Positions 15,597-24,749 are shown, counted from the stretch's first letter. The stretch is 64,000 bases of DNA from G963663315 sp965204925 (GCA_965204925.1 OZ242021.1:372001-436000); one strand, 5' to 3'. Numbers and translations are program-made. The notes: a model not told the origin generated them from the letters alone.

Positions 15597-17177
15597 TTGA
15601 CGTCAAGATGTATTTTGTTCGCCGAAGAAGCACGCAACAATCTCTTGCGGGGGATTGAAAACCCTGTAAGAGCTATTCGGTCATCCTATGGACCGTTGGG
15701 TCGGTGTACACTTTTTCATCGCCCGCCTGCAGCCCCCGAAGTTCTGTTTGACGGCTTATCTATTACGCGAAAATTTATAGATACCGGTTCGGCAACGCGA
15801 ACCGGGACCACGATTCTTGGAGAAGCGCTTTACAACCTTGATCGTCAACAGGGCGATGGCGCTTCCACTCTCGCTCTTGTGATTGACGAAATTCTACGCA
15901 GAGCCATCAAAGCTGTGGCGGCGGGGCATGACCCCGGCGAGCTTGCCAATGCTCTTGTACGAAGCGCAGAGTTGGCGGTATCGGTGGTAACGGATAACAT
16001 ACGGGCCTTCAGCACGCGCGAACACACCCGTGGACTGGCTCTCACTGCCATGATGGGTGAGCGCATTCTGACAGATATCCTGACGCAAGTGGCTGACAGC
16101 CTTGGTGACATCATGCAAATTGTTGTTCGGGAAGGGTCAGGAATTGAAACGACGACACGCATTCTGCCCGGCATGTCGATAGACGCCGGGGCTGTGTCGC
16201 CATTGCTACGCTGTTCCGGGAGCGGTCGAGTTGATGTGTACACTAACCCCTATGTGTTGCTGGTTGACCAGCATTTGGAATCTTTGGGAAAACTTGTACC
16301 CATCCTTGAGGGATTCGCCCGATCAGATAAATCGCTGGTCATCCTCGCAAGAAATATTTCTGGCGCAGCGCTCAGTACGATCATAGTCAATACCAGAGAA
16401 AATAATCTTAAATTAACGGCTATCGCGATTCCTGAGGTGAGCTTCCGGGTCTTTGATGTGCTAGGAGATATTTCGATACTCACTGGCGGCGATATTGTCA
16501 GCCAACAAACCGGAATCGGTCTGGATAGTCTTCGCCCCGAGATGCTCGGTCAGCTTGACCGACTGGAAGTGTATGAAAATAGCGCTCTCCTGTTCGGTAC
16601 ATACCCGAACACAGAAAAACTCCATATTCGACGGGCGGCTATTCAGGCTGACATTGCGAGAAACGTCAACTTGAGCCTCGACAAAGAGCGATTGGAACTG
16701 CGTCTTGCCAGACTTGGCGGAGGTATCGGCGAGATTCACATTGCATCTCGAAGTAGCGCTGACCGGAAACGTCAATTGATATTGATGAAAAAAGCGGTGA
16801 ACAGCTTGAAGTCGGCTCGGCATTCAGGCGTTGTTCCTGGCGGTGGCGTCACTTATCGGCTGGCAGCCTGCAGCCTGATTGACAACGCAACCGGAACCGG
16901 GACCCGGGTAACAGCGAACAGATTGCTCGCCCAGTCACTCATGGCGCCAGAGTTTGCCCTTGCGAAGAGCGCCAATTCCGGGCTTACTGCATTGGAGTCT
17001 TGTGTAACTCGACCAGGGAGTCGTGGGCTCAGGACGCTGGATGTGCTCTCAGGACAACTTGTGGACGTCTGGCAACACGGCTTGCTTGATCCGGCTGGAC
17101 TAATCATTGCCGTCATCCGGCAATCCGCATCCGTAGCGGCCACCCTGATTCGTACACAAGCAAGTATCAGACGCTAG
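15597..17177 (+). CDS. Highly divergent GroEL/Cpn60-like protein
   Basis: 526 residues, colinear with GroEL: equatorial start (RNNLLRGIENPVRAIRSSYGPLGR), ATP motif GDGAST with Asp87 kept, apical domain (about 190-370), VVPGGG and a final equatorial segment (GLLDPAGLIIAVIRQSASVA). Identity looks low throughout. The ATPase aspartate (Asp398 of E. coli GroEL, in VEDALHATR) is Asn402 here (AVNSLKSAR). The Gly-Gly-Met tail is absent, and no groES is adjacent. It starts at a TTG with a weak ribosome site and stands between blocks A and B. It is unlikely to be the housekeeping chaperonin; a nucleotide-binding holdase or specialised assembly factor is possible. Confidence 0.85.
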   Translation: MTSRCILFAEEARNNLLRGIENPVRAIRSSYGPLGRCTLFHRPPAAPEVLFDGLSITRKFIDTGSATRTGTTILGEALYNLDRQQGDGASTLALVIDEILRRAIKAVAAGHDPGELANALVRSAELAVSVVTDNIRAFSTREHTRGLALTAMMGERILTDILTQVADSLGDIMQIVVREGSGIETTTRILPGMSIDAGAVSPLLRCSGSGRVDVYTNPYVLLVDQHLESLGKLVPILEGFARSDKSLVILARNISGAALSTIIVNTRENNLKLTAIAIPEVSFRVFDVLGDISILTGGDIVSQQTGIGLDSLRPEMLGQLDRLEVYENSALLFGTYPNTEKLHIRRAAIQADIARNVNLSLDKERLELRLARLGGGIGEIHIASRSSADRKRQLILMKKAVNSLKSARHSGVVPGGGVTYRLAACSLIDNATGTGTRVTANRLLAQSLMAPEFALAKSANSGLTALESCVTRPGSRGLRTLDVLSGQLVDVWQHGLLDPAGLIIAVIRQSASVAATLIRTQASIRR

Positions 17178-17204
17178 CAGGCCAGCTATTTGACGTAGAT
17201 TTAC

Positions 17205-17222
17205 AATATGATATATCATGTA
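17205..17222 (+). promoter_or_regulatory. GntR-type operator, site 1 (before the aminotransferase)
   Basis: Contains the perfect 12-base palindrome ATGATATATCAT (17208-17219) and matches the 18-base site at 23926-23943 at 16 of 18 positions. A possible promoter, TTGACG (17190-17195) and TATATC (17212-17217), overlaps it, so binding would block transcription. It lies 29 bases before the aminotransferase ATG. Confidence 0.65.
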
Positions 17223-17250
17223 TTGTATAACATTTTATCAGGAGCCCTTT

Positions 17251-18675
17251 ATGCAAACCCTTGCATCCAATTCAAGCGATCTGGCCGCTTTTGACCGGAA
17301 ATATCATCTGCATCCGTTCACGAACTTACGTGCTCACACACAAAGCGACCCTGTCGTAATGATGAAGGGTAAAGGGGCCAGGCTCTGGGACAGTAGCGGC
17401 AAGGAATACATTGATGCGCTCGCCGGACTGTGGTGTGTGAATGTTGGATACGGCCGCGAAGAACTGGCGCAAGCGATGAGTCAACAAGCTCGAACATTAC
17501 CCTATTACCATGCTTTTGCATCAATGACATCAAGCGCTCCCGCGCAATTGGCTGAACGCATAATCCATCTTGCGCCTGACCGGATGAGGCGGGTCTTCTT
17601 CGGGAACTCGGGTTCGGACGCCAATGACACGGCTATCAAGATTGTTTGGTACTTGAATAATGCGCTGGGGCGACCGCGGAAAAAGAAAATTATAGCGCGC
17701 AATCGGGCGTATCACGGCGTATCAGTGGCTTCGGCGAGTTTAACGGGGCTGGACGGAGTACATCGTGCATTTGATTTACCGGTGTTCGATGTACTTCGTT
17801 TACAAACGCCCCACTATTACCGGGTGGCCGCAAGCGGGATCAGTGAAGACGAGTTTTCCGGACAGCTTGCGAGCGAACTGGAAGCGGTCATCGAACGGGA
17901 AGGAGCTGAAACAATCGCCGCTTTCATCGCTGAACCTGTAATGGGAGCCGGAGGCGTCTTTATTCCTCCGACAGGCTATTTCAACCGCATCCAGAAAATT
18001 CTCAAAGATCACGATATCCTTTTCATAGCGGATGAAGTAATCTGTGGATTCGGTCGATTAGGCGCCTGGTTCGGTTCCTTTACCTTTGGGCTTGACCCCG
18101 ACATAATGACGATTGCAAAAGGTATCACTAGTGGTTACCAACCATTATCGGGTTGTATGGTAAGTCAGGATGTTTATGAGGCGCTTGAGAAAGGATCGGA
18201 TGAAATAGGATTTTTTGGGCATGGGTACACGTACAGCTCTCACCCGATTCCGGCAGCCGTAGCGTTAGCTAATCTGGATTTGATCGAGCAAGAAGGACTT
18301 GTTGCCAATTCAGCGAAAGTCGGGGCCTACCTGCAACAACAGCTGACAAAACGAATTGCTCCTCATCCATTGGTTGGCGATGTGCGCAGCAAAGGTTTAA
18401 TCGGCGCGGTGGAGTTGTCAGCGAGCAAAGACAGCTACGCGCCTTTTGATCCGGCGCTCGGGGTAGCCAGACAAGTTTACGCGACAGCGCTCTCCAATGG
18501 GTTGATTTCGCGGGCGTTGCAAGATTCTGAAATTCTGGCCTTGTCTCCTCCACTGATTATTACTTTCGAGGACGTCGACGAAATCCTGGACAAGCTGCTT
18601 CTATCCTTGGATTCTGTTTGCGATAGCCTGATTTCTTCAGGGAGTATTGAAAGAACCGCACGGAATGTCGCATGA
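17251..18675 (+). CDS. Class III pyridoxal-phosphate aminotransferase
   Basis: 474 residues from the ATG at 17251, which has CAGGAG at 17241-17246; an upstream ATG overlaps the operator. Fold type I motifs: GSDANDTAIKIVWYLNNALG for the cofactor phosphate, ADEVICGFGRLGAWFG, and the cofactor lysine Lys290 in TIAKGITSGYQPLSG. It resembles the omega-amino acid or polyamine:pyruvate aminotransferases (DALAGLWCVNVGYGREEL start). Within the GntR block it probably removes the amino group of an amine or omega-amino acid taken up or released by the other enzymes. Confidence 0.92.
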   Translation: MQTLASNSSDLAAFDRKYHLHPFTNLRAHTQSDPVVMMKGKGARLWDSSGKEYIDALAGLWCVNVGYGREELAQAMSQQARTLPYYHAFASMTSSAPAQLAERIIHLAPDRMRRVFFGNSGSDANDTAIKIVWYLNNALGRPRKKKIIARNRAYHGVSVASASLTGLDGVHRAFDLPVFDVLRLQTPHYYRVAASGISEDEFSGQLASELEAVIEREGAETIAAFIAEPVMGAGGVFIPPTGYFNRIQKILKDHDILFIADEVICGFGRLGAWFGSFTFGLDPDIMTIAKGITSGYQPLSGCMVSQDVYEALEKGSDEIGFFGHGYTYSSHPIPAAVALANLDLIEQEGLVANSAKVGAYLQQQLTKRIAPHPLVGDVRSKGLIGAVELSASKDSYAPFDPALGVARQVYATALSNGLISRALQDSEILALSPPLIITFEDVDEILDKLLLSLDSVCDSLISSGSIERTARNVA

Positions 18676-19924
18676 GACTGTGCAGGCAAAACTTCCAATA
18701 GAAGGAAATTCCCTGTCCATTGCGACCCCTGATGTGATGATGGCTTTGCAAAGTCACTCCGAAACTGAAGGCAACAGCAGCGACGACAGGCAACCAGGCG
18801 CTATGTTACCGACTGTGGAATCCTCTGCGGAGCAAGCGTCGCTGATGCTGAACATCGAAAATGCACATCATAGTTATGGCAATGTAGAAGCGTTGCGCGG
18901 GGTTACGCTTACGGCCGAAAAAGGTGAATTCCTCACCATCCTGGGGGAAAGCGGATCGGGTAAAACCACCATGCTTCGGATTATCTCCGGACTGGAAAAG
19001 CCTGTTTCGGTCGACCGCATCGAGATCGATGGAAAGAATGTTACCGACTTGCCGGCGGCGCAACGAAACTGTACAACGGTGTTCCAGAATTACGCGCTTT
19101 TCCCCCATATGTCAGTTCAGAAGAATGTCGAATACGGACTGTTAGTGCGGGGAATTAAACCGGCTGATCGCAAAAGGCGGGCTTTGGAAGCGCTTGGCCT
19201 TGTACAGCTCGAAGACAAATCGGAGCGAGGAATCAGTCAACTCAGTGGTGGAGAACGTCAGCGTGTTGCGCTGGCCCGGGCACTGGTCACCCACCCGTCA
19301 ATTCTTCTTCTTGATGAGCCGCTTGGAGCCCTCGACGAGAAACTTCGTCAACAGATGCAGGAAGAACTGGTGGCGCTTCATCGGCAACTCGGCATGACGT
19401 TTATTTATATTACACACAGTCAGGAAGAAGCGCTCACCATGAGTGACCGTATCGCGCTAATGAGTCAGGGGAAAATTATCCAGCGCGGCTCGCCTGAAGA
19501 CCTGTTTGACCGGCCAAATTCCAGATTTTGTGCAGATTTTATGGGGTTCGAAAACATTTTTGCTGGCACGGTGCGGAACATTGAAGAACCTGTAGTGAAA
19601 GTTCATCTGGGCGGTGCGCTCTTGTCCGGCATCTGGACGAACAAGGGACTTCCCCGTATTGGCGCTTCAGTATCAGTAGCTTTTCGTTCCGAGCGAGTCA
19701 GGACCGGCCTCTCTTCCGACTACACCGCAACGCAAATGAATATATTGCCGTGTACTCCGAGAGAACGCCTTTATCGGGGCAAATATGTCGATCAGGTGGT
19801 CGAGACCGGAATCGGCAGTATTCGTATCCGAATCTGGGACCGTTCCCGGCAAGCTTCAGATTTTAACCATATTGTCTGGCATCCGGAAGACTGTGTCGTT
19901 ATGCCTGATCCGCCCCCATATTGA
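18665..19924 (+). CDS. ABC transporter ATP-binding protein, PotA type (second system)
   Basis: Walker A GESGSGKTT, Q-loop FQNYALFPH, signature LSGGERQRVALARA, Walker B LLLDEPLGALD, switch HSQEEALTM, then a TOBE-type C-terminus. The ATG at 18665 overlaps the aminotransferase stop by 11 bases and gives 419 residues. The first 60 residues have no counterpart in PotA and are Ser/Glu-rich; a downstream ATG at 18845 starts exactly at the conserved core, so the true start is uncertain. It is the ATPase for the importer made by the genes at 20053, 21329 and 22225. Confidence 0.88.
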   Translation: MSHETVQAKLPIEGNSLSIATPDVMMALQSHSETEGNSSDDRQPGAMLPTVESSAEQASLMLNIENAHHSYGNVEALRGVTLTAEKGEFLTILGESGSGKTTMLRIISGLEKPVSVDRIEIDGKNVTDLPAAQRNCTTVFQNYALFPHMSVQKNVEYGLLVRGIKPADRKRRALEALGLVQLEDKSERGISQLSGGERQRVALARALVTHPSILLLDEPLGALDEKLRQQMQEELVALHRQLGMTFIYITHSQEEALTMSDRIALMSQGKIIQRGSPEDLFDRPNSRFCADFMGFENIFAGTVRNIEEPVVKVHLGGALLSGIWTNKGLPRIGASVSVAFRSERVRTGLSSDYTATQMNILPCTPRERLYRGKYVDQVVETGIGSIRIRIWDRSRQASDFNHIVWHPEDCVVMPDPPPY

Positions 19925-19947
19925 TATTAAGGATATTAAAAATACGA

Positions 19948-19965
19948 AATATGATATATGATATA
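19948..19965 (+). promoter_or_regulatory. GntR-type operator, site 2 (before the second binding protein)
   Basis: AATATGATATATGATATA matches the 18-base palindrome at 23926-23943 at 16 of 18 positions, with one central half-site base changed (G for C). A -10-like TATACT (19962-19967) overlaps its right end. It lies 88 bases before the binding-protein start. Confidence 0.6.
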
Positions 19966-20052
19966 CTTTCCGATGCCTGCTTCAGTCAGTAAAACCTGAT
20001 CAGGCGTAGAGCAACCTTAACGGTTAATAACCACTACCCCGGAGGAAAAGAC

Positions 20053-21252
20053 ATGAAAGACTATTCAGGTATTAATTGCCAGATCGACCTTTCACGCCGT
20101 GACATGCTCAAGTTCATGGGCGCAATGGTTGCGGTTAGCGTAGCGGGTGGCCCGGGAGCGTCGTCGGCGCAAGCTGCCGGTGAGCCTGTGAGGGCCTATG
20201 GCGTTACAACGGCTCAATTGAAAGATTGGGGCTTGATGGAGAAGAGTCTGGGTATAAAGATGGAGTTCATTGGAACTGACAACTCGGTTGGTGTATTTCT
20301 ACGAGATGTTGTCGCTTCCAGGCTGGGAGACAAAGTTGATCTGTTTATTTTCGAATCAGGCACCGAGGACATTTTGGGTCCACAGGGGATCTACCTGAAA
20401 ATTGACGAGAAACACCCGGAACTCAAGTTGTGGGACCGCACATCTGACGATTGGAAGCGCTCTGCGGTTGTGACCAGTAAAGATGGTGGACAATACGGGA
20501 TACCGGTAATCGGTAACGCGGACAGCTTTGGCTATTTCCCCGAAAAACTGGGCGTGAGCGCTGATGGTCAGGATGATATTTCATGGGAAATGTTCTTCGA
20601 AAGTGAAGTTACTCGTGGTCGTGTGGCTTATGATCAAACATGGACATACTCGTTGCCGGTCGCAGCGCTCTTCCTGAAGCATCATGGGCGTGTCAGGATC
20701 GACAATGTTGTTGATATGAAAAAAGAAGAAGTACGGCAGGTAGTAGATTACCTCGTAGAGCGTAAAAAGGCAGGACAGTTTCGCACGCTCCACTCGGCAT
20801 TTGAGGAACAGATCCAGCTTCTGAGTAATCAAGAAGTCGATATTATTAACTGCTGGGAGCCAGCTACCAGGGAAGCAAATAATGTACTGGGACCAAACAC
20901 AGTGTTTTATGCCTACACGGAAGAGGGTTATTTCAAGTGGGGACATGGTGCATATATCGCATCCCAGGCTGCTGACCGGAACAATATGGATAACATCTAC
21001 AAAGTGCTGAATTATTTTCTGGATGGTGAATATCGGGCGCATCAGGCGCGTGATCGGGGATACGCCGGTCCCAACCTTGACCTTGGCGTTGCCTACGCCA
21101 GGGAAAACGGCTGGTCACAGGCTGATATTGATAGCTTGACTGCTAATCAGGTAAAAATTGAGCGCAAGTTTGCCAAGCCTTTTGTCAGTACTACTACACC
21201 CGAAAATTCGAGTGTCATGGAGGATGAATGGCAACGTTTCCTTAACGCATAA
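20053..21252 (+). CDS. ABC transporter binding protein, PotD-like, Tat-exported (second system)
   Basis: 399 residues with a twin-arginine signal (LSRRDMLKFMGAMVAVSVAGG) and probable cleavage after SSAQAA near residue 42. The mature protein is a type 2 periplasmic binding protein of the spermidine/putrescine class (YGIPVIGNADSFGYFPEKLG, the IINCWEP segment). GGAGGA lies 11-6 bases before the ATG. A long hairpin separates it from the permease genes, as often happens when the binding protein must be made in excess. Confidence 0.87.
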   Translation: MKDYSGINCQIDLSRRDMLKFMGAMVAVSVAGGPGASSAQAAGEPVRAYGVTTAQLKDWGLMEKSLGIKMEFIGTDNSVGVFLRDVVASRLGDKVDLFIFESGTEDILGPQGIYLKIDEKHPELKLWDRTSDDWKRSAVVTSKDGGQYGIPVIGNADSFGYFPEKLGVSADGQDDISWEMFFESEVTRGRVAYDQTWTYSLPVAALFLKHHGRVRIDNVVDMKKEEVRQVVDYLVERKKAGQFRTLHSAFEEQIQLLSNQEVDIINCWEPATREANNVLGPNTVFYAYTEEGYFKWGHGAYIASQAADRNNMDNIYKVLNYFLDGEYRAHQARDRGYAGPNLDLGVAYARENGWSQADIDSLTANQVKIERKFAKPFVSTTTPENSSVMEDEWQRFLNA

Positions 21253-21264
21253 AGCATTGTAGCC

Positions 21265-21299
21265 ATTGCACCCATTACCCATTGGGTAATGGGTGCAAT
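21265..21299 (+). terminator. Strong intercistronic hairpin between binding protein and permease genes
   Basis: ATTGCACCCATTACCCA (21265-21281) and its perfect complement (21283-21299) form a 17-bp stem with a minimal loop, 12 bases after the binding-protein stop. The sequence after it (TACTATGTTTTT) is only moderately T-rich. It could be a partial terminator or an mRNA 3' stabiliser that lowers permease expression relative to the binding protein. Confidence 0.6.
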
Positions 21300-21328
21300 T
21301 ACTATGTTTTTGGCAGTATATTTTTGCT

Positions 21329-22228
21329 ATGGTTGCGGATGTGATACGCAAGCGGCTTTTATCCACCCCTTTCAATACTTGGGTATTGCGGATATTCGTG
21401 ATCGCATGGGCGTTGATTGTGTTGCTCCCGCTTTCCATGTTGCTGGTGTACAGTTTCTTTGAAACAAAGAGCTTTGTTACTGTTTATACGCCAACTTTCA
21501 ATACATGGATATCCATATTCGACTCGGGAAGGTTTGAGGTAGCGATCAGAACACTTCGGATTGCACTGACTGTTACCGCAATTGAGTTGGTGATTGCATT
21601 TCCTTTCGCGTTGTGGCTGGCCAAGGTCTGTCGCTCAAAAGCCACTAAAGCAGCGCTCCTCGCCTTGCTGACGATTCCCTTCTTCCTCGACATATCCTCA
21701 CGAACCATTGTATGGCGCGCGATACTCGGACAAAACGGCTTGATCAATACAATACTGCTCAACACAAACCTTGTTTCGGAGCCAGTAAAATGGTTGCTTT
21801 ATTCCGAATTCTCGGTCCACTTCGGAATGATTGCGCCTTATTTTCCGACCATGGCGCTGCCCATCTATCTGGCAATTACGCTGATTGATGATGATTTGAT
21901 TAAAGCCAGCGGAGACTTGGGCGCCAGTCCGTTTCAAACACTGACGCACGTCATTATTCCGCTGTCCATGCCCGGTATTCTCGCAGGAATCGTTTTCACA
22001 CTGGGACCGGCGCTGGCGGCATGGGTCGAGCCCGGCATGCTTGGTGGTGGATTCGTGAACTTACTGAGTCATTCGATTGAAAGCGCTTATACCGCGTTAC
22101 GGTATCCAATTGTGGCGGCATTGTCGGCATTTATTGTCATGTTGCTTGCCGGGCTTTTAATCATCGTGGTTGTTATCACGAGGCGAGCCGCCAACGCCGA
22201 CCGGGTATTCCGGCAAATGCGCCAATGA
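21329..22228 (+). CDS. ABC transporter permease, PotB type (second system)
   Basis: 299 residues from the ATG at 21329; an upstream GTG lies inside the hairpin and is less likely. Six membrane segments, the first about residues 17-42. The EAA loop reads ASGDLGASPFQTLTHVIIPLSMPG. It overlaps the next permease by four bases. Confidence 0.88.
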   Translation: MVADVIRKRLLSTPFNTWVLRIFVIAWALIVLLPLSMLLVYSFFETKSFVTVYTPTFNTWISIFDSGRFEVAIRTLRIALTVTAIELVIAFPFALWLAKVCRSKATKAALLALLTIPFFLDISSRTIVWRAILGQNGLINTILLNTNLVSEPVKWLLYSEFSVHFGMIAPYFPTMALPIYLAITLIDDDLIKASGDLGASPFQTLTHVIIPLSMPGILAGIVFTLGPALAAWVEPGMLGGGFVNLLSHSIESAYTALRYPIVAALSAFIVMLLAGLLIIVVVITRRAANADRVFRQMRQ

Positions 22229-23088
22229 GTTCTGTTGAGCCTCTTTACGCGAAGCGGGTTCTGGCCGTGCCGCCACGGCCGACTGCCAACAAAATCGGAT
22301 TCTCTCCTGGCTGGAAAACGCTATCCGGGTGGCTTGGCTTTTCTGCGCTTTTTCTTACCTATGCTCCGCTTGTATGGTTAGCGCTGATGTCGGTGAGCAA
22401 GAAGCCGTTGTCCGGTCTTCTGGCATTTCCCCTGTCATTCGAGCACTATCATGCGCTGGCAGCCCAACCGGGCTGGGTGGACCCTTTTATGGCAAGCCTG
22501 ACCATAGGCGCTCTGGTTGCGCTGGTTTGTATGATAATTGCCACAGCTGTAGGCCGCGCTATCCCCAATTCAAGGAAACCCGGGGCGCTTGTTTTATTTG
22601 CGATTATCCCGTTGTTCGTCCCGGGTATGTCTATGGGCGCTGCATTATTTATTTTCCTGCGAACATTCCTGGATCTGAAGTTGGGTTACTGGGCAATTTT
22701 TCTTGGCCATATCGTCTGGGCATTACCGTTCTCGCTGTTAATGGTTTTGGTGATTGCGGTGCGGTTTGACTACAGGCTCCTGGAAGCGGCCGAAGATCTG
22801 GGCGCCAGCTCATGGCGCCGCTTTCGGGATATTGAGTTTCCTGTTTTGCGTCCAGGGATAGTAGGGGCAGGTTTATTTGGTTTCCTGCTGTCTTTCAATG
22901 AGGTTCTGCGGTCGACATTTCTGCGGGGAACAGAAGCGACCATGCCTGTCTGGAACTGGACTATGGCGGCATCCCAGCAGAGTCAGGTACCTGTCATTTT
23001 TTCGCTGGCGACCATTGTTTTGTTGATCACATTGCCTCTGCTTGGTGGATTTTTCTGGGTGCTTTTCGTCCGACTTGAGCAAACATAA
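22225..23088 (+). CDS. ABC transporter permease, PotC type (second system)
   Basis: 287 residues. A cytoplasmic N-terminus of about 30 residues is followed by six membrane segments; the EAA loop is AAEDLGASSWRRFRDIEFPVLRPG. It converges on the GntR gene with a 44-base gap, where no clear terminator is visible. Confidence 0.88.
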   Translation: MSSVEPLYAKRVLAVPPRPTANKIGFSPGWKTLSGWLGFSALFLTYAPLVWLALMSVSKKPLSGLLAFPLSFEHYHALAAQPGWVDPFMASLTIGALVALVCMIIATAVGRAIPNSRKPGALVLFAIIPLFVPGMSMGAALFIFLRTFLDLKLGYWAIFLGHIVWALPFSLLMVLVIAVRFDYRLLEAAEDLGASSWRRFRDIEFPVLRPGIVGAGLFGFLLSFNEVLRSTFLRGTEATMPVWNWTMAASQQSQVPVIFSLATIVLLITLPLLGGFFWVLFVRLEQT

Positions 23089-23132
23089 TTCATTGTCGAA
23101 TAAGCAATGGTCAATTTATGAAACCAGAGCTC

Positions 23133-23804
23133 TCAATCCGGGGTCTCATTGTCCGGTTGCAGAGTATCCAGCAGAGTTTTACTGGCCAACAATATATCTT
23201 GTCGGATCCCTTCGCTGAATGCGGCCATGTTTTGATCGCGGTATGCTTCAAGAATCTTCTCATGCCAGTCATTGCTTCTGTTTATATAGCCCGATCCTTC
23301 GAATAATTGTGAAAAATAAGGAGCCGCCAATACCCACATATCGCGAATGACGCCGATCAATAGCGGTGCATCCGATTTCTCGTAAATAAGAAAATGGAAC
23401 TGTTCGTTGCAGGCTGTGTAATCCAGGATGTTGCGCCGGTTTGTTGCCTCATCCATATCTTCAACCAAATCTTCCATTCCTCGCAAATCACGTCGAGTCA
23501 GTTTTTCAAAAGATAATTCCGCGGCAAGCGGCTCAAGCGCTACTCGGATACGGCGAATTTCATGGAACCTTTCTACCGTCAATGTAGGCACTCGGAACGA
23601 CTTGTTGGGCTGCATTTCCAATGCGTTTTCCGCAACCAGTCTTTGTACCGCTTCTCGTATTGGCGTCGTCGAAATCCCGTACAGGCTGGCTAATTCCCGA
23701 ACCTTGATGGACTCACCGGGGCAAAACCTGGCGGAAATCAGGCCCGATCTAAGTTGGGCGTAGGCCTTTTCGGCAAGGGTTGTATGCTCAATTTTGGCGT
23801 CCAT
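23133..23804 (-). CDS. GntR-family regulator with FCD ligand domain
   Basis: 223 residues: N-terminal winged helix (about 10-75, with LASLYGISTTPIREAVQRL, the typical GntR recognition region) and an all-helical FCD domain (about 80-215) including CNEQFHFLIYE and the His of DWHEKILEAY, which often bind a metal or carboxylate ligand. It is transcribed away from pxpA; the perfect 18-base palindrome lies between them. It is the obvious candidate to bind the three palindromes of block B. Confidence 0.92.
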   Translation of the reverse strand: MDAKIEHTTLAEKAYAQLRSGLISARFCPGESIKVRELASLYGISTTPIREAVQRLVAENALEMQPNKSFRVPTLTVERFHEIRRIRVALEPLAAELSFEKLTRRDLRGMEDLVEDMDEATNRRNILDYTACNEQFHFLIYEKSDAPLLIGVIRDMWVLAAPYFSQLFEGSGYINRSNDWHEKILEAYRDQNMAAFSEGIRQDILLASKTLLDTLQPDNETPD

Positions 23805-23925
23805 ATGGCAGTTACACCTGACTTGATTGAATCACATTATCATACAGCGTGAACCTGGAAGATCAAATTTCTGCATCATCCGCTCGATCAGCAATATCAA
23901 TTAAAGCAGGTGTTGAATTATGCAG

Positions 23926-23943
23926 TATATGATATATCATATA
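23926..23943 (+). promoter_or_regulatory. GntR-type operator, site 3 (perfect), between the regulator gene and pxpA
   Basis: TATATGATATATCATATA is a perfect 18-base palindrome 53 bases before the pxpA ATG and about 120 bases upstream of the GntR start. Its position allows control of both divergent genes. The two other copies in this block are near-perfect. Confidence 0.7.
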
Positions 23944-23996
23944 GGATCTATCGCCAGCACACAAGACAAGGTTTTCTATTAACTGGAGGCTCGTTA

Positions 23997-24749
23997 ATGT
24001 CCGTAACAATTAATTGCGATATGGGTGAGGGTTTTGGGCTTTATACGATGGGAGATGACGCCGCCTGCATGCCTTTTGTTTCCCATGCAAATATCGCCTG
24101 CGGATTTCACGCATCGGATCCCTCAATCATGTGGGAGACTGTAAAAAAAGCGATAAAAGCGGGCGTCAACGTAGGTTCACATCCCGGTATCGCTGACCGC
24201 GAAGGATTCGGTCGGCGCGAAATGGCGATGACCCGTATGGAGGTCGCCGCCGCAGTTTTGTATCAAACAGGGGCGCTTCAGGCGTTTCTGTCTGCCGAAG
24301 GCCAAACGCTGAGCCATATCAAACCTCACGGCGCGTTATTCGGCATGGCGCAGAAAGACGAGAAAATCGCCAACGGCATTGCTGATGCCGCGCTTGCTAT
24401 TGGTGTCCCGGTAATAGGGTTTTCCAACTGTGTTATGGCAGATATTTTTACTGCGCGCGGCGTGCCATTTGTCTGTGAGTTTTACGCTGATTTGGACTAT
24501 GACGACAACGGCCGCCAAATCATTACGCGACATCATCATCAAGTATCAGTGGAGGAGGCAGTAGACAAAGTACTCAAAGCGCTGAACACTGGAAAAACGC
24601 TATCCGTGTCAGGCAGAGAGGTGGATGTCGTCGCCGATTCGATTTGTGTCCACAGCGACACACCCGGCGCATTGGATATTGCCAGAGCCATTCACGGTGT
24701 CCTGGCTGACCGTCTGTCGGATCACCTTGTCCGGGGAGACTTTCGTTGA
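23997..24749 (+). CDS. pxpA: LamB/YcsF family protein, 5-oxoprolinase subunit A type
   Basis: 250 residues. Start chosen at the ATG with CTGGAGG upstream, giving the family N-terminus (M)SVTINCDMGEGFG. Other conserved parts: HANIACGFHASDP, GSHPGIADREGFGRR, HIKPHGALF and CVHSDTPGA. PxpA with PxpB and PxpC makes the ATP-dependent 5-oxoprolinase that opens pyroglutamate to glutamate. Here biotin carboxylase genes are added to the set, so the substrate may be another lactam or amide. Confidence 0.93.
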   Translation: MSVTINCDMGEGFGLYTMGDDAACMPFVSHANIACGFHASDPSIMWETVKKAIKAGVNVGSHPGIADREGFGRREMAMTRMEVAAAVLYQTGALQAFLSAEGQTLSHIKPHGALFGMAQKDEKIANGIADAALAIGVPVIGFSNCVMADIFTARGVPFVCEFYADLDYDDNGRQIITRHHHQVSVEEAVDKVLKALNTGKTLSVSGREVDVVADSICVHSDTPGALDIARAIHGVLADRLSDHLVRGDFR

